This document shows positions 1-5,588 of a DNA stretch of 15,044 nt, piece after piece. Position numbers and translations under genes: made by a program. Position 1 is the stretch's first letter, and the number at the start of each line of letters is the position of its first letter. This stretch comes from Verrucomicrobiota bacterium. Its GTDB lineage: Bacteria > Verrucomicrobiota > Verrucomicrobiia > Chthoniobacterales > UBA10450. The notes beneath the pieces were generated by a model that was given only the letters and a program-made list of their open reading frames with translations, made no database searches and was not told where the DNA came from. The stretch is from contig QHQV01000269.1 of the NCBI GenBank assembly GCA_003219945.1, positions 1 to 15,044 on the forward strand, given 5' to 3'.

Positions 1-248
1 ATTGTAGAGTCCGGGGTCGTCGGCGGCAAATGCGACTGGGTAACGCATGCCTCTCGCCTGTTGGCTTCGCGGGGCGTCGCGTCGAAACGAACTTCTCTTG
101 AAGCTCAGTTCTTCGAGAGCAGTCACCGCTTTCAGAAAGTTCGCGATCGCGAGGACGCGCTCGCCAGCACGCGTGAGGCGTGCACTACCCGGAAATGCGA
201 ATATGGGTCGTTGCGTGACATTAACCGCCGACGAACCATATTTCCTCC
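1..248. other. left-edge region, no firm gene; possible start of a minus-strand gene
   Basis: No gene here can be supported with confidence. On the minus strand one frame stays open from about 267 to the window edge. It contains an ATG at 48-46 followed by MRYPVAFAADDPGLYN, which has a protein-like composition and is preceded by a GA-rich stretch (gcgagaggc). This could be the first 16 residues of a gene running off the left edge, divergent from the DUF4126 gene at 249. The forward frames give arginine- and serine-rich sequence with no recognisable domain and look non-coding. If the minus-strand gene is real, 49-248 would be a shared divergent promoter region, but I see no convincing -35/-10 pair. 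Confidence 0.25.
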
Positions 249-881
249 GTGCAAAGATTGGACCTCCTCAGCGTCGCGCTCGGTCTCGCGGCGCTCGCAG
301 GCGTTAATCTTTACCTGACTGTTTTTGCTACTGGCCTTGCAATCCATTTTCACTGGATCACTCTCGCGCCGCAGTATCAGTCGCTCGCAGTTCTCGGCAA
401 CTCGTGGATCATCAGCATCGCCGGTGTTCTCTACTTGCTCGAATTTTTCGCGGATAAAATTCCCTGGGTGGATTCAATCTGGGATGCCGTTCATACCGTG
501 ATTCGTCCGATCGGCGGCGCGTTGCTTGCGATTCAGGTGCTCGGTCACCCCAGTCCCGCGTTTACGGTCATCGTTGCGTTGTTGGCGGGAGGCACGAGCC
601 TTATTGCGCACACGGCGAAAGCAGCGACGCGGCTCGCCAGCAATACATCGCCGGAACCGGTTACAAACATAGGACTAAGTTTTGCCGAAGACGCTGCGGT
701 ACTGGGTGGCCTGACTCTTGTGAATCTCAGTCCCGTGCTCGCCTTGATAATCTTTCTAATCGCCATCGGCGTCTTCTTCTATTTTGCGCGAAGAGTGTTG
801 CGTTCGATTAAAGGAAAGATCGGGGTGCCCCGAAAGAAATTGGAAGAACCGGCAGATCGCAACGTGCCGGTGCGTGACTGA
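249..881 (+). CDS. DUF4126 family integral membrane protein
   Basis: A 210-residue membrane protein of unknown function matching my memory of the DUF4126 family. Seen directly: hydrophobic segments at about 7-30, 46-66, 84-122 and 150-178, and a basic tail (RRVLRSIKGK). Family-like motifs are the GVNLYLT stretch near residue 18, LEFFADKIPWVDSIWDAVH near 64-82, and IRPIGGALL soon after. A second conserved part near 130-150 is SPEPVTNIGLSFAED. The start codon is GTG at 249. It was chosen because the first hydrophobic segment begins at once, as in the family; the upstream Shine-Dalgarno is poor. It is the first of a run of small + strand genes, with an 80-bp gap before the next. The biochemical role is unknown; a channel or scaffold role would be a guess. 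Confidence 0.85.
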   Translation: MQRLDLLSVALGLAALAGVNLYLTVFATGLAIHFHWITLAPQYQSLAVLGNSWIISIAGVLYLLEFFADKIPWVDSIWDAVHTVIRPIGGALLAIQVLGHPSPAFTVIVALLAGGTSLIAHTAKAATRLASNTSPEPVTNIGLSFAEDAAVLGGLTLVNLSPVLALIIFLIAIGVFFYFARRVLRSIKGKIGVPRKKLEEPADRNVPVRD

Positions 882-908
882 ATGTCGGCCCGTTAGGCAT
901 TATCTTGC

Positions 909-936
909 TTGCTGTCGTTGCGCTGCCAGGTATAAC
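909..936 (+). promoter_or_regulatory. possible sigma70-type promoter for the DUF1330 gene
   Basis: TATAAC at 931-936 is a good -10 match. TTGCTG at 909-914, 16 bases upstream, keeps only the TTG of a -35 box. Transcription would begin near 943, a few bases before the ribosome binding site GGAGGA at 949-954, giving a short leader. This is a weak sequence-only call. Confidence 0.25.
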
Positions 937-961
937 GCAATTACGTACGGAGGAAAATCGA

Positions 962-1258
962 ATGTCCGTTTATGTCATCGCACAAGGTAAGATCGAGGAT
1001 CGTGGCTTGCTTGATCAGTATGTGGCAAAGGTTATTCCCACTATCGAGTCTTATCAGGGCCGAGTTGTCGCCTTCGATGAACAACCGAAAGTGATAGAGG
1101 GGGCTATTGAGCACCCGCGTACCGTGCTTCTCGAATTCCCGTCAATGATGTCGTTCCACGCGTGGTATGACTCACCGGAGTACCAAGAAATTCTGCCTCT
1201 GCGACTGAAGTCGGTACGAGGCACGCTTATCGTTGCACAAGGTTTCACACCATCTTGA
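962..1258 (+). CDS. DUF1330 family protein
   Basis: A 98-residue cytoplasmic protein of the DUF1330 family, a dimeric ferredoxin-like alpha/beta fold of unknown activity. Seen directly: an N-terminal beta strand MSVYVIAQGKI, then a helix (LDQYVAKVIPTIESYQGRV), a second strand region (KVIEGAIEHPRTVLLEFPS), the typical FHAWYDSPEYQEILPLR helix, and a last strand LIVAQGF. That order and length are normal for the family. The ATG at 962 is set by the strong ribosome binding site GGAGGA at 949-954, seven bases upstream; an in-frame TTG at 905 is rejected. The next gene starts seven bases after the stop, so the two may be cotranscribed. Some relatives are annotated in stress or amino-acid contexts, but no reaction can be assigned. 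Confidence 0.85.
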   Translation: MSVYVIAQGKIEDRGLLDQYVAKVIPTIESYQGRVVAFDEQPKVIEGAIEHPRTVLLEFPSMMSFHAWYDSPEYQEILPLRLKSVRGTLIVAQGFTPS

Positions 1259-1265
1259 CAGGTTT

Positions 1266-1619
1266 ATGAGACACTTGGTTGTCGTATTTTTGCTGCTCAC
1301 TGCTGGATCGATCTGTTACGCGACCTCGAACGTCACGTTCAGAGGTAATGGCTACGATATATCGGTCTTCTTGAGTGACGAAGATTGTAAGGTCGTTGGC
1401 TTGAACGTCAGCGGCGACAATCCAAACATTATTTCTGTTGGTGCCAACGAACTTACGGCATTCAGTAAGGCTGAGTCCGACTGTAAAAAGAAAACAATCC
1501 ATCTCGTGGTGCCCGCGACGAAATCGCATCCCCATTTCGAATTGAAAAGCACCAGCAAGAAGGGTCACGTGACCCTCGGCGAGAACAAAGTGAGCGTATC
1601 AGCTGATTGGCAGACGTAG
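1266..1619 (+). CDS. small exported protein of unknown function
   Basis: I do not recognise this 117-residue protein. The N-terminus MRHLVVVFLLLTAGSICYA looks like a cleavable signal peptide: a basic start, a hydrophobic core, and an A-type cleavage site near residue 19. The mature part is small, rich in beta-type residues, and has two cysteines (about 41 and 73) that could form a disulfide in the periplasm. The ATG at 1266 was chosen because the signal peptide begins there; the in-frame TTG at 1233 would add a polar extension overlapping the DUF1330 gene. The ribosome binding site is weak. It may be cotranscribed with the DUF1330 gene seven bases upstream. It is real by reading-frame quality, but its function is unknown. 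Confidence 0.6.
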   Translation: MRHLVVVFLLLTAGSICYATSNVTFRGNGYDISVFLSDEDCKVVGLNVSGDNPNIISVGANELTAFSKAESDCKKKTIHLVVPATKSHPHFELKSTSKKGHVTLGENKVSVSADWQT

Positions 1620-1675
1620 ACCGCCGTAAACGAGTTGCAGGAGCGGCTGAGCCTGATCTCGAGTAGAACTGAACT

Positions 1676-1945
1676 ATGCCTTGGATTCTTAGGTTTGCGA
1701 TCGGGTCGCTTTTCGTCTTTGTCATGGGCGCGGTGATGATTGCTTGGGCCTGCATGTCCAGGGCGGAAAGCGCTCGGCCGGTTCGCATGGGGTTCCGTAA
1801 CCGCCGGGCCGAACTGATAGAGGCCGCTCCCTTGGCTATGCTGAGCGCTGTGATTCACCAAGGCTGGCACAGATTTTCTCTCGCGCTCACGAGTGCGTCG
1901 GTCTTCCTATTTCTAGTACTCCTCATCTTTGCTAAGTTCGCGTGA
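1676..1945 (+). CDS. small two-helix membrane protein, hypothetical
   Basis: An 89-residue protein I do not recognise. Two hydrophobic segments are visible, at about 4-26 (ILRFAIGSLFVFVMGAVMIAW) and 68-87 (LTSASVFLFLVLLIFAKF). They are separated by a basic, probably cytoplasmic stretch of about 40 residues (RPVRMGFRNRRAELIEAA). No enzyme motif is present. The ATG at 1676 places the first helix at the N-terminus, but there is no clear Shine-Dalgarno, which lowers confidence. It sits 56 bases after the exported protein gene and 37 before the next, in a same-strand row of small genes. Confidence 0.5.
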   Translation: MPWILRFAIGSLFVFVMGAVMIAWACMSRAESARPVRMGFRNRRAELIEAAPLAMLSAVIHQGWHRFSLALTSASVFLFLVLLIFAKFA

Positions 1946-1982
1946 TGAAACGTTCAACCCTTTAGCTCCTCAACTCTTCTAA

Positions 1983-2465
1983 ATGGCGCTGTCGGTAATC
2001 ATCGTTTTGTATGTGTGCGTAGGAATTCTGGCAGCAGCGGGATCCATCTTCATTGCGCAGCAATTATTCTCCGCAAAAGCAGAGCAGATCTTTTTTGCCC
2101 TCTTTCTGGTTGCTATTGCGGCATTTTATCTGGCGTTCACCGCCTATTTTGGAGATCAACGAGCGTGGCGACTTGAAACCGGAGCGGTGATTGTGTTCGG
2201 CGTGTTCGGTATTCTCGGTATCAGGTTGCCGGGTTTGCTCATCATTGGCTATTGCCTGCACGGCATTTGGGACGTTATTCATGAGATTCACGCTCATCGC
2301 GGAATCAGCCCATTCGGCGCACAGAAAATGACCGAGCTCCCGTTGGCGTACGGCGCTTTTTGCGCAGCTTTCGACTGGTGCGTGGCCGGTTATTTTTACA
2401 CTCGGCGGCGCGAGTGGAATGCGGCCTGGAAGGCGCATGCCCGGCTGCTGATGAACCCACGTTAG
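1983..2465 (+). CDS. integral membrane protein, DUF6010-like
   Basis: A 160-residue membrane protein resembling the DUF6010 family, for which no function is known. Hydrophobic segments are visible at about 4-26, 36-56, 66-90 and 122-138. The family-like signature is in the second half: a glycine-rich helix, then LHGIWDVIHEIHAHRG (the H-x-x-WD-x-x-H type motif, residues near 91-106), then AFCAAFDWCVAGYF, which corresponds to the family's last helix with a conserved aspartate. Conserved His and Asp residues next to the membrane could bind metal, but that is inference. The ATG at 1983 begins directly with the first helix; the upstream Shine-Dalgarno is unclear. It ends 13 bases before the broken gene at 2479. 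Confidence 0.65.
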   Translation: MALSVIIVLYVCVGILAAAGSIFIAQQLFSAKAEQIFFALFLVAIAAFYLAFTAYFGDQRAWRLETGAVIVFGVFGILGIRLPGLLIIGYCLHGIWDVIHEIHAHRGISPFGAQKMTELPLAYGAFCAAFDWCVAGYFYTRRREWNAAWKAHARLLMNPR

Positions 2466-2478
2466 CCGCTGTAGAGTT

Positions 2479-2836
2479 ATGACTCGGTTGGCGGTCATAA
2501 ACTTGTTGACGTTGCTCCTGCCCCAATTGGCCTCTGCCAAGCTTCTCCCATCAGTGAAGGTGGACCCTGTGCTTTACGAAGTTATCCGCTATGTCGCGCC
2601 GAATGATGATGGCCGCCGCGGCTATATCGTGGCGTGGAATGTCGGGACCAACAAAAAGCTGTGGGAATTGACAGCCTTTATTAATCGTATCGATCCAAAC
2701 CTCAAGGAAGACGTTCAATGGAAATTCAAAGGCGTTAAACAATTCAGGATGGCAGGCTTATGGTTACATCCGACGTGGAAAGACCTATCAGGTCGATGTA
2801 AACACAAAAGCGATCACGCAATCTGATCCAAAATAG
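2479..2836 (+). pseudogene. broken exported protein gene with two homopolymer frameshifts
   Basis: As read, the first frame gives 115 residues with a good signal peptide (MTRLAVINLLTLLLPQLASA) and a sensible domain up to about residue 87 (EDVQWKFKGVK), then poor sequence. The missing C-terminus lies in the other two frames. Adding one A to the AAA at 2737-2739 gives TIQDGRLMVTSDVE. Adding one A to the AAA at 2779-2781 then gives KTYQVDVNTKAITQSDPK and a stop at 2834-2836. The repaired protein is 119 residues, a small exported beta-rich protein of a kind I recall from verrucomicrobial genomes without a known function (phrases such as KLWELTAFINRIDPNLKEDV and TYQVDVNTK). Both lesions are A4-to-A3 losses, so either recent decay or sequencing error is possible. 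Confidence 0.7.
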
Positions 2837-3281
2837 TCCCCATCGCCGGGAGCGATTCGCGACGTACCCGACACACTTAAAAAGGGCCCTAACGAGCGGG
2901 TCAGCTGGAAAAAAGTATGATCGCTCCGTTCAGATGAACCCGTCGTATCTGGAAGGAGATTTTAATGGTGACGGCAACACGGACGTAGCGGTTTCGATCA
3001 AAGAACGCGCGAGCGGGAAGCTCGGGATTGCCATCGTTCGTGGCGCGACCGGAAAGGTGCCAATTCTCGGCGCGGCATTGGCATTGGTAACGGTGGCGAT
3101 GATTTCGAATGGATGGATTCCTGGCAGGTTTACTCCAAGACGCCTGCCGCCCACGCCGTAGTTTGAAATCAGCGTTCCACGTTTGCGCGGCGACGCGCTT
3201 CTGGTTGAGAAGAGCGAAGCCGCCAGCGCATTGATCTATTGGAATGGCAAACGGTATGTCTGGTCCCAGCAGGGTGACTAG
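2837..3281 (+). pseudogene. broken FG-GAP/VCBS-like repeat protein gene with three indels and no visible start
   Basis: No single frame covers this gene, but three frame segments join into one good protein. The first part (RDVPDTLKKGPNERVSWKK) ends at the A6 run 2909-2914. Removing one A leads to YDRSVQMNPSYLEGDFNGDG. The DFNGDGNTDVAV motif is the calcium-loop pattern of FG-GAP/VCBS/dockerin-like repeats. Adding one G at 3074-3075 gives GIGIGNGGDDFEWMDSW. Removing one T from 3162-3164 gives VEISVPRLRGDALLVEKS and an ending IYWNGKRYVWSQQGD with a stop at 3279-3281. No start codon is found between the preceding stop and the first segment, so the N-terminus and any signal peptide are lost or further damaged. 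An intact relative would probably be an exported protein of about 150-200 residues; its function is unknown. Confidence 0.7.
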
Positions 3282-3309
3282 CCGCGAGCTGTGTGCGATC
3301 CGCACGAGG

Positions 3310-4821
3310 TTAGCGCGTAATTAAAACGTATCCCCTGCCCTGCTGGTGGTGTTCTCGCTCATTTAATTGCAATTGAGAAAGAGCAGCAGCGGTAAGGTCG
3401 CGCATTAGAACCGCCGCTTTTTCTTTCGAAGCAACGAGCGCGTCCAGACTTTCGGTATTCCATTCTGTGACGGCATCAGCTGGCTCAACGAAATGCGTCT
3501 TTCGAAGATAGAGAAGCAGCCCTTCATCTTTTGCAGATACGATCTCGTAACGCCAGTGACGCACTTCCGCTTCATGCCGCACATTTCTTCCAAAAATGGC
3601 GAGCGCGTTGCGATGATCGCGATAGCCGGTGATCACCTTCCAACCTGTGTAGCCGCCAGTGAAGAGGATCGCTAAAAGCAGCGCACCGGTGCTCCATCGA
3701 TAGATAGGCGTCAGTGTATCTTTTGTAACCACCGGCCTATGGCCAGTCTCTGCCGATCCAACACTTCTGGAAGGATAGTCCATAGGACCGTGGCTACAGG
3801 AATTGCGCGGCGCGACCTGCGCCGCCAGCAGCAAACAGAGCGGTGGAATCACAGGGAAAATTCTATCGACACGCTTTGATGGGATCAGCGACATCACGAT
3901 GAGTCCACCAATGCTCCAGCAAAGCAGCCAGAAAGTTTCCGGAAACATTTCGCGAAACACGGAGCGCAACCGCCAGTTTCGCAATCGAAGACCAAAGAAC
4001 GCGATCACGACCATCAGCACACTCCACGGCGCGAATTTGTGCAATAGGTGCGGCAAATAAAAAAGGAGCGGCTGCGGCCGATGAATTGTTTCACCAAAAC
4101 GGCCGACGAATTCGCGCATTACAACTTCCTTGTGAAATCCTGGATGAAACCGAATGCCGCCGGCTACCCAGACGAGAAAAATCGCAAGTGAGGCAACCCA
4201 CGGCCACCAACCACCGGGCCAGGCGCTACTGCGGTTCGTTTGCGGCGCGCCCGGCGGGCGCGCCCTAGCACGGCGTAGTTGGAACAATGCAATGCCCGGC
4301 AGCAGAAAGGCGTAAACGATCGGACCTTTGATCAGCATCGCTGCCGTGAGCAGAACAAACATATAAATTTGATCGCGCAGTTCCCATTCGTCTCCGCAGC
4401 GGATTTTTTTCCAGATCAGCAGGCCGATCAGAAAAATCGCGAGCGCCAGCGGCATGTCGGTGCGCACAAGCGTGGCCAGCCGCGGGCTCACCAGATTCAG
4501 TCCAAACGCGCTGAGTGCAATTATCGCGGCGACTGTTCCATACGCGTCGTTTGCAGCGCGGAATAACACGATCGCGAGCGCGAGCGCCGCGACAAGCGAC
4601 GGCAACCGCCATGCAATTTCCCATGATCGCGTCACCGTGAAAAACGCAGCTGAGATCCAGCCGACCAACGGCGGCTTTGTCGCGACTCCTTCGTGCGGCG
4701 TGTGCTGATAGAGCCAATGGCCGTCGAGTTGCCACGGCAAATTGGCGATCGCGAACAAAACGGCAACCAGTGCCGCGACAACCCAGAGCGTGCGGCGGTC
4801 TTCGAGCAGACCTCTGGTCAT
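3310..4821 (-). CDS. ArnT/PMT-type membrane glycosyltransferase (GT83-like)
   Basis: A 503-residue polytopic protein of the PMT_2/ArnT superfamily. Such enzymes move a sugar from a polyprenyl-phosphate donor to lipid A or another acceptor at the periplasmic face. Seen: a first helix at about 12-30, the hallmark EGVATKPPLVGWISA loop near 44-58, many hydrophobic helices to about residue 395, and a soluble C-terminal part of about 115 residues. The start was placed at ATG 4821, just before the first helix; a TTG at 4944 would translate a repeat. Two oddities. The first loop goes straight from LPWQLD to GHWLYQ, seemingly lacking the acidic stretch that normally follows helix 1. Residues of about 342-366 are encoded by a 75-bp palindromic repeat. 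It is last in the minus-strand run with lpxB, which fits lipid A decoration, but activity is uncertain. Confidence 0.8.
   Translation of the reverse strand: MTRGLLEDRRTLWVVAALVAVLFAIANLPWQLDGHWLYQHTPHEGVATKPPLVGWISAAFFTVTRSWEIAWRLPSLVAALALAIVLFRAANDAYGTVAAIIALSAFGLNLVSPRLATLVRTDMPLALAIFLIGLLIWKKIRCGDEWELRDQIYMFVLLTAAMLIKGPIVYAFLLPGIALFQLRRARARPPGAPQTNRSSAWPGGWWPWVASLAIFLVWVAGGIRFHPGFHKEVVMREFVGRFGETIHRPQPLLFYLPHLLHKFAPWSVLMVVIAFFGLRLRNWRLRSVFREMFPETFWLLCWSIGGLIVMSLIPSKRVDRIFPVIPPLCLLLAAQVAPRNSCSHGPMDYPSRSVGSAETGHRPVVTKDTLTPIYRWSTGALLLAILFTGGYTGWKVITGYRDHRNALAIFGRNVRHEAEVRHWRYEIVSAKDEGLLLYLRKTHFVEPADAVTEWNTESLDALVASKEKAAVLMRDLTAAALSQLQLNEREHHQQGRGYVLITR
3724..3798. repeat. 75-bp palindromic element inside the glycosyltransferase gene
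   Basis: The ends are near-perfect inverted repeats: TGTAACCACCGGCCTATGG on the left and CCATAGGACCGTGGCTACA on the right (17 of 19 positions pair). The centre is about 35 bp. The length is exactly 25 codons, so the frame is kept. It encodes residues such as GPMDYPSRSVG and ETGHRPVV, polar sequence unlike the neighbouring membrane helices. The TGTA...TACA ends are shared with the elements at 6951 and 12109, suggesting one broad class of miniature mobile palindromes. Confidence 0.8.
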
Positions 4822-4928
4822 GTCGAGCGAAGTCGCCTGTCGAGCCGTAGCTTCATGCGAAGGCTGAAGACATCCCGCGAAGTTCTCTCGGTTATGCCAC
4901 GGGATCCCTCGACTCCACTCGGGATGAC
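4818..4928. repeat. intergenic inverted-repeat element (TCATNNCGAG class), copy 1
   Basis: It fills nearly the whole 119-bp gap between kynB and the glycosyltransferase gene. Left end TCATGTCGAGCGAAGTCG and right end CGACTCCACTCGGGATGA are imperfect inverted repeats (14 of 18 positions pair). A second copy of the same class lies at 13063-13189. The chosen start codon of the glycosyltransferase (4821-4819) lies within the left arm, so the repeat overlaps a translation start. The class resembles the dispersed 'CATTCCGAGCGAAGTCGAGG' repeats familiar from soil bacterial genomes. Confidence 0.75.
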
Positions 4929-4940
4929 AATCATATGGAT

Positions 4941-5588
4941 TCAATCACGCCAAAGCACGGCGCGCACGGGTGCGCCATCGGCACCCGCGATTTTCAGAGG
5001 CAGCGCTGCAAAGTTGTAAATGCCGGTAGCGACGTCGCTGAGATCAAGTGATTCAATGATGGCGATTCCGGCACGGGCAAGCGCGTGGTGATTCTGCAAC
5101 GATTTGGAATCGAGTTCGTCCATTGACGGCAAATCCACGCCGAGCAATTTCACGCCGTTCTTTTGCAACCACGCCGGAACATCAGCCGCGATCACTGGGA
5201 TTCGATTTGGAAAAACTGTCGAGTTGCTCCATCTGCCGGTCTTTACGAGAAGCCGCGACGTTGCGGCGATCTCTTCGGCGTGCGGACGGAGATCCTCGCG
5301 GGTGATCAAGTGTTTCTCCGTCGATTGAAAAAAAGTTTCCGAGAGATCGACTACGGTTGCGCGGCCCAGATAAATCTCGAGCGACGCTTTCTCGATCGGC
5401 GCCCCATTCACCTCGAAATGAAATCGAGCGTCGGCGTGCGTTCCGTTGTGAACGCTCATCCCGATCGCGCCGAGATTTACGCTGGCGCCTTTTGCGATTT
5501 CGTTCGTAACACGATAACGGAACGGTTCGTCACCGGGCCATTCGGCGAAGTCATTCGATAACGTTCGTGAGATGTCCCAAATCTTCAT
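4941..5588 (-). CDS. kynB: kynurenine formamidase-like metal-dependent cyclase (KynB family)
   Basis: A 215-residue protein of the cyclase/KynB family. KynB hydrolyses N-formylkynurenine to kynurenine and formate in tryptophan breakdown. Seen: an N-terminal KIWDISRTL and WPGDEPF, the metal-binding motif H47-NGT-H51-A-D53 with H57, then GVDLPSMDELDSKSLQNHHAL, which carries the conserved second His pair, and a C-terminal ALPLKIAGADGAPVRAVL. Order and length are those of KynB. One family-typical proline in the metal motif is replaced (ADARFH rather than ADAPxH). The start at 5588 is fixed by the ATGA overlap with the lpxB stop and by GGAG about seven bases upstream; an earlier in-frame start at 5600 is less likely. 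Its place among lipid genes is odd, and no other kyn gene is visible, so a different small-molecule hydrolase role is possible. Confidence 0.8.
   Translation of the reverse strand: MKIWDISRTLSNDFAEWPGDEPFRYRVTNEIAKGASVNLGAIGMSVHNGTHADARFHFEVNGAPIEKASLEIYLGRATVVDLSETFFQSTEKHLITREDLRPHAEEIAATSRLLVKTGRWSNSTVFPNRIPVIAADVPAWLQKNGVKLLGVDLPSMDELDSKSLQNHHALARAGIAIIESLDLSDVATGIYNFAALPLKIAGADGAPVRAVLWRD

Noticed and set aside
2064..2540. 158-codon minus-strand frame opposite the DUF6010-like gene
   Set aside because: The sense strand gives a membrane protein with family-like motifs; the antisense product has no recognisable features.
2737..3164. Programmed ribosomal frameshifting to explain the split genes
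   Set aside because: Five shifts in both directions within 430 bases, at plain three-to-six base runs without slippery heptamers, fit mutation or sequencing error far better.
3293..3305. Hairpin GTGCG-ATC-CGCAC as a terminator between the convergent genes
   Set aside because: The 5-bp stem is short and there is no T-run on either side, so it does not meet the pattern of an intrinsic terminator.
4822..4944. N-terminal extension of the glycosyltransferase to a TTG overlapping the kynB stop
   Set aside because: The 41 extra residues are only a translation of the inverted-repeat element; the first membrane helix follows the ATG at 4821.
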